In this document: piece after piece, positions 61,462 through 64,000 of the stretch
Layout of the letters: each line of letters opens with the position of its first letter
Numbering within the stretch: the first letter of the stretch is position 1
Assembly: GCF_001050515.1 (NCBI RefSeq)
Contig: NZ_CAHS01000015.1
Coordinates: forward strand, 620,001 to 684,000
DNA from: Erwinia piriflorinigrans CFBP 5888
Lineage (GTDB): Bacteria > Pseudomonadota > Gammaproteobacteria > Enterobacterales > Enterobacteriaceae
DNA: 64,000 bases
Direction of reading: 5' to 3'
The notes under the pieces: generated by a model
Databases searched by the model: none
What the model was told of the DNA's origin: nothing
The model's input: only the letters and a program-made list of their open reading frames with translations
Made by a program: the position numbers and the translations under genes

Positions 61462-61504
61462 ATCTTAGATAAATGAATGTTAATTAACTGTGAATTTACT
61501 CACA
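61462..61504 (-). promoter_or_regulatory. mglB promoter with CRP site
   Basis: A CRP site TGTGA-ATTTAC-TCACA with both half-sites perfect lies at 61489-61504. On the minus strand its centre is about 32 bases upstream of a TAAGAT -10 hexamer (61462-61467), which places CRP near -41.5, a class II promoter. The predicted leader of mglB is about 230 nt. Confidence 0.85.
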
Positions 61505-61507
61505 GAT

Positions 61508-61521
61508 TGAAAGCGGTTACA
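61508..61521. promoter_or_regulatory. Gal operator (GalS/GalR) overlapping the galS stop codon
   Basis: TGAAAGCGGTTACA (the complement of TGTAACCGCTTTCA) fits the GalR/GalS operator consensus. It begins 4 bases beyond the CRP site of the mglB promoter and overlaps the galS stop codon at 61517-61519. An identical 14-mer precedes galS. Confidence 0.85.
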
Positions 61522-62557
61522 GTGCAGAATCACCCGGGTTAGTGACCACCGCCACAGTTTGTCGTGTCGCTACCGAATGTCGCCTGACGAGGGTAGGCAT
61601 GAAACAGTGCTGCTCATGGAGATTGAGCTGCCCGGCTGCGGCCTTCAATGCCAGTTCACTGGCCAGTTTTGCCATCGATACAATCGGATAACGCACCGTA
61701 CTGAGCTGCGGATCGGTATAGCGCGCAAAGGGAATATCGTCGAATCCCACCAGTGAAAGCTGCTGCGGCACCGCAATACCGTTATCTTTCAGCGCCGCCA
61801 GCGCACCGGCCGCCATACTGTCGTTATAGGCAAAGACCGCCGTCAGTTGCAGATTGCGCCCCAGCAGCTCCACCATCGCCTGCTCACCCCCCTGTAAATC
61901 AGGCTCGCCCTCGGCACACCAGCTTTCAGCCGGAGTAATGCCCTGCTCGCTCAGCGCCTGATGCCAGCCGGCGCGCCGCTGTACGTTGTCTTCAATCTGA
62001 TGGATGGAACCGAGATAGGCAATGCGCTGATGACCATGTTGTAACAGCATGCGCATCGCCATCAACGCACCGCTGACGTTATCAAGGCTGACACAGCGGT
62101 GGGCGAAACCCGGCACGACCCGATTGATCAACACCATGCCCGGCACCTGCTGCATCAGTGCGGCAAGTTCCCGATCGCACAGAGCTTTTGCATGCACAAT
62201 CAGGGCATGACAGCGCTGACGGATCAGCACTTCGATGGCGTGTCGCTCTTTATCGGCATGATGCCATGAGTTAATAATCAGCACCTGTTTTTGCAGCGAC
62301 TGGGCAACGGTGTCCACCGCCTTGACCAGCGCACCAAAGAAGGGATCGGAGACATCCATCACCACCACGCCGATGGTGTCACTGAGGCGGTTAGCCAGCG
62401 CCTGCGCGTTGGCATCAGGACGGTAGTCCAAACGTTCGATAGTTTTCATCACCATAGCGCGTGTATCGGCGGAAACGGCCGCGCTGTTGTTCAGCACCCG
62501 CGAGACGGTGGCAACAGAGACGCCCGCCTCGCGGGCCACATCGCGTATCGTCAACAT
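61517..62557 (-). CDS. galS: Galactose isorepressor GalS
   Basis: 346 residues, as in E. coli GalS. The N-terminal LacI-family helix-turn-helix is [27 protein letters not shown], with a hinge helix near [11 protein letters not shown]. The C-terminal galactose-binding core has [35 protein letters not shown]. GalS represses mglBAC and its own gene until galactose is present. It lies directly upstream of mglB, as in E. coli. Confidence 0.96.
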   Translation of the reverse strand: MLTIRDVAREAGVSVATVSRVLNNSAAVSADTRAMVMKTIERLDYRPDANAQALANRLSDTIGVVVMDVSDPFFGALVKAVDTVAQSLQKQVLIINSWHHADKERHAIEVLIRQRCHALIVHAKALCDRELAALMQQVPGMVLINRVVPGFAHRCVSLDNVSGALMAMRMLLQHGHQRIAYLGSIHQIEDNVQRRAGWHQALSEQGITPAESWCAEGEPDLQGGEQAMVELLGRNLQLTAVFAYNDSMAAGALAALKDNGIAVPQQLSLVGFDDIPFARYTDPQLSTVRYPIVSMAKLASELALKAAAGQLNLHEQHCFMPTLVRRHSVATRQTVAVVTNPGDSAL

Positions 62558-62622
62558 GGCCGGTCGCCGCCGATAGATGGATTGTGCATGGTTGTTCCTG
62601 ACATAAGGATATTCTGCCGCCT

Positions 62623-62683
62623 ATTTTGTCAGGCATTGACGGCAGACTGCGTGAGAAACATCACAACGATGAAAGCGGTTACA
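62623..62683 (-). promoter_or_regulatory. galS promoter with CRP site and Gal operator
   Basis: A CRP site GTGA-GAAACA-TCACA (62651-62665) is centred about 32 bases upstream of a CAAAAT -10 hexamer (62623-62628, minus strand). The Gal operator TGAAAGCGGTTACA (62670-62683) lies just beyond it, the same arrangement as at mglB. It implies CRP activation and galactose autoregulation. Confidence 0.8.
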
Positions 62684-62711
62684 TCATCATTTTAACGCTT
62701 TGTGAGCCAAA

Positions 62712-63869
62712 TCATCTTCCTGGCGGCCTGTCCTCAGCACTAAGGCCAAATGCGGTTAAACGACGCCATAGCCATTCCACCGGCCCCTGACGGAAAAAAC
62801 GCAGCCAGAAGACAGAAAACAGCACGTTCACTAGCCAGATCGCGGGCACCAGCGCCAGCAGCTGCAGTCGGTTAAAGTGATTGAACAACGCGAAGTGATT
62901 AAACAGCATGGTGCAGATAAGCGTCTGTAACAGATAATTGCTTAGCGCCATGCGCCCGACGGCACTGATGGCCGAGGTAAGACGCAGACGCTGTAATTGA
63001 GGCCACCAGCCAAAGCACAGCGCGGCATAGCCCAGCGCCTGGAACGGTGCACTGACTTCACGCGGTAACTGTAGGAAAAAACCGGCCCAGCGGAAATCCC
63101 ATTGGCTGTACCACTGCAAAACAATGGAGGGGATTTCGATCACTATTCCGGTAAGGATAAGCAACACGCCGCGACGGCGGTAGTGTTGCAGGCTCCAGTC
63201 GCCACGTAGCCAGCCCGTGCGCATCAGGGCCGCACCCAGCAGCATTAATCCCGCCAGCTGCCAGCCATACTGCACCGCCAGCGCCATCAGCGTCGATCCC
63301 AACATACCCAGCCGATTGGTTATGGCTTCCCAGCCGCCGTTTGTCCGCCAGAAGGTTTCGTACTGCACCTCGGCCACATTCGGCAGCCAGGAGCTGCTGG
63401 CGTGCGATCCGGACGCTAACCCGAGCACCACCAGTACCGCGCAGCCAACCAGATAAAGCATCACGCCGGTGTGAAACAGCTGTCGGCTGCCGGGAACATC
63501 ACGGATCATGCGCCATGCAATCAGACCAGTTAGCCCCCAGGCCAGCAGGATATCGCCTTCCCACAGTAAGAGCGCGTGCAGAAAACCGAAAATCACTAGC
63601 CAGGAGAGACGCGACTGTATCCAGCGCTTCCCCCTCGGCAGCAGCATTTGCAGCCCGGCACCAAACAGGATGGCAAACAGCGTCAGGAACTTGGCCTGCG
63701 CCAGCAGATCCAGCGTGGCCCACACCCAAAAATCACCGGAGGAAGGCATGCCATGCCAGGCAGGATTGAGATAGGCGGCTTTCGGTAGACCAAAGGCGGT
63801 AATATTGAGCAACAGAATGCCGAGGATCGCCACTCCACGCACAAAATCCAACGGAAGAATACGGGGCAT
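62712..63869 (-). CDS. yeiB: DUF418-family membrane protein YeiB
   Basis: 385 residues from the ATG at 63869; a GTG at 63881 would add four. About ten membrane helices are present, with the opening LDFVRGVAILGILLLNITAFGLPKAAYLNP and the C-terminal DUF418 motif ALSNYLLQTLICTMLF...GPVEWLWR. Function is unknown; the family is linked to acyltransferase-like membrane proteins. The order galS-yeiB-folE matches E. coli. Confidence 0.92.
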   Translation of the reverse strand: MPRILPLDFVRGVAILGILLLNITAFGLPKAAYLNPAWHGMPSSGDFWVWATLDLLAQAKFLTLFAILFGAGLQMLLPRGKRWIQSRLSWLVIFGFLHALLLWEGDILLAWGLTGLIAWRMIRDVPGSRQLFHTGVMLYLVGCAVLVVLGLASGSHASSSWLPNVAEVQYETFWRTNGGWEAITNRLGMLGSTLMALAVQYGWQLAGLMLLGAALMRTGWLRGDWSLQHYRRRGVLLILTGIVIEIPSIVLQWYSQWDFRWAGFFLQLPREVSAPFQALGYAALCFGWWPQLQRLRLTSAISAVGRMALSNYLLQTLICTMLFNHFALFNHFNRLQLLALVPAIWLVNVLFSVFWLRFFRQGPVEWLWRRLTAFGLSAEDRPPGR

Positions 63870-63969
63870 AGCAGGTTCCACGCAGGGGGCGATGTGTCTG
63901 TTTCAGCGCCCTGTTTACGGTTATTCACGGGCGCCTGGAAGAAAACGCCCGCTGGCGACAGAGCGTCAA

Positions 63970-64000
63970 TTAACGATGGCGCACCGAGCGCAGAAACTCC
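63970..64000 (-). CDS. folE: GTP cyclohydrolase I, C-terminal end (partial)
   Basis: The last nine codons and the TAA of folE are visible: EFLRSVRHR, matching the EFLRAVRHHN tail of E. coli FolE. The rest of the gene lies beyond the right edge. The neighbour yeiB is the one expected from E. coli gene order. Confidence 0.85.
   Translation of the reverse strand, partial: EFLRSVRHR

Overview
The window is chromosomal DNA of an enterobacterium of the genus Erwinia, most likely in the E. amylovora / E. pyrifoliae / E. tasmaniensis group. The strongest evidence is a complete twelve-gene amylovoran-type exopolysaccharide operon (amsG-H-I-A-B-C-D-E-F-J-K-L). It lies between galF/galE on one side and yegH-asmA-dcd-udk on the other, the position of the colanic acid cluster in Escherichia coli. 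No rRNA, tRNA, CRISPR array or complete insertion sequence was seen.

Layout. 1-2687 (minus strand) is the promoter-proximal end of a second, AT-rich polysaccharide operon: an ABC-2 permease, its ATPase, and a glycosyltransferase cut by the window edge that joins a DUF4422 domain to a GT8-like domain. 2688-3552 is its leader, with a JUMPstart/ops element. 3553-5512 holds galE and galF. 5661-21454 is the ams operon, read on the minus strand from amsG. Its leader (21455-22239) carries a second JUMPstart/ops element and an RcsAB-type box. 22240-27115 is yegH, asmA, dcd and udk. 27413-33320 is a PAP2 phosphatase, a diguanylate cyclase (yegE) without the C-terminal part of its E. coli homologue, the Hsp70-like yegD and an aldo/keto reductase. 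33568-43160 is the mdtABC-baeSR multidrug efflux and envelope-stress operon, lacking mdtD. 43312-46769 is yegQ/trhP, yegS and thiD. thiD is preceded by a 45-codon remnant of thiM and an apparently intact TPP riboswitch. 47041-49367 is an accessory stretch with a small internally repeated protein, an acetyltransferase starting at TTG, an unknown 81-residue protein and much non-coding AT-rich DNA. 49411-57569 is mrp, metG, yohJK, cdd, maeA and sanA. 57621-62557 is the galactose uptake operon mglBAC with its repressor galS; both promoters have matching Gal operators and CRP sites. The window ends with yeiB and the last codons of folE.

How the genes work together. GalE and GalF bear on UDP-galactose/UDP-glucose supply, and mglBAC brings galactose in, so galactose metabolism and galactose-rich exopolysaccharide synthesis are close neighbours. 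AmsG loads galactose-1-phosphate on the lipid carrier. AmsB, D, E and K add sugars and AmsJ adds pyruvate. AmsL flips the unit and AmsC polymerises it. AmsA, AmsI and AmsH control chain growth and export, and AmsF processes the polymer outside the cytoplasm. The two ops elements predict that RfaH antitermination links the ams operon to the neighbouring ABC-transporter operon.

The observations most worth following are the thiM deletion that kept the riboswitch and the start-stop coupling, the two adjacent RfaH-type operons, the DUF4422-GT8 fusion, the twin-arginine-like signal of AmsF, and the shortened YegE.
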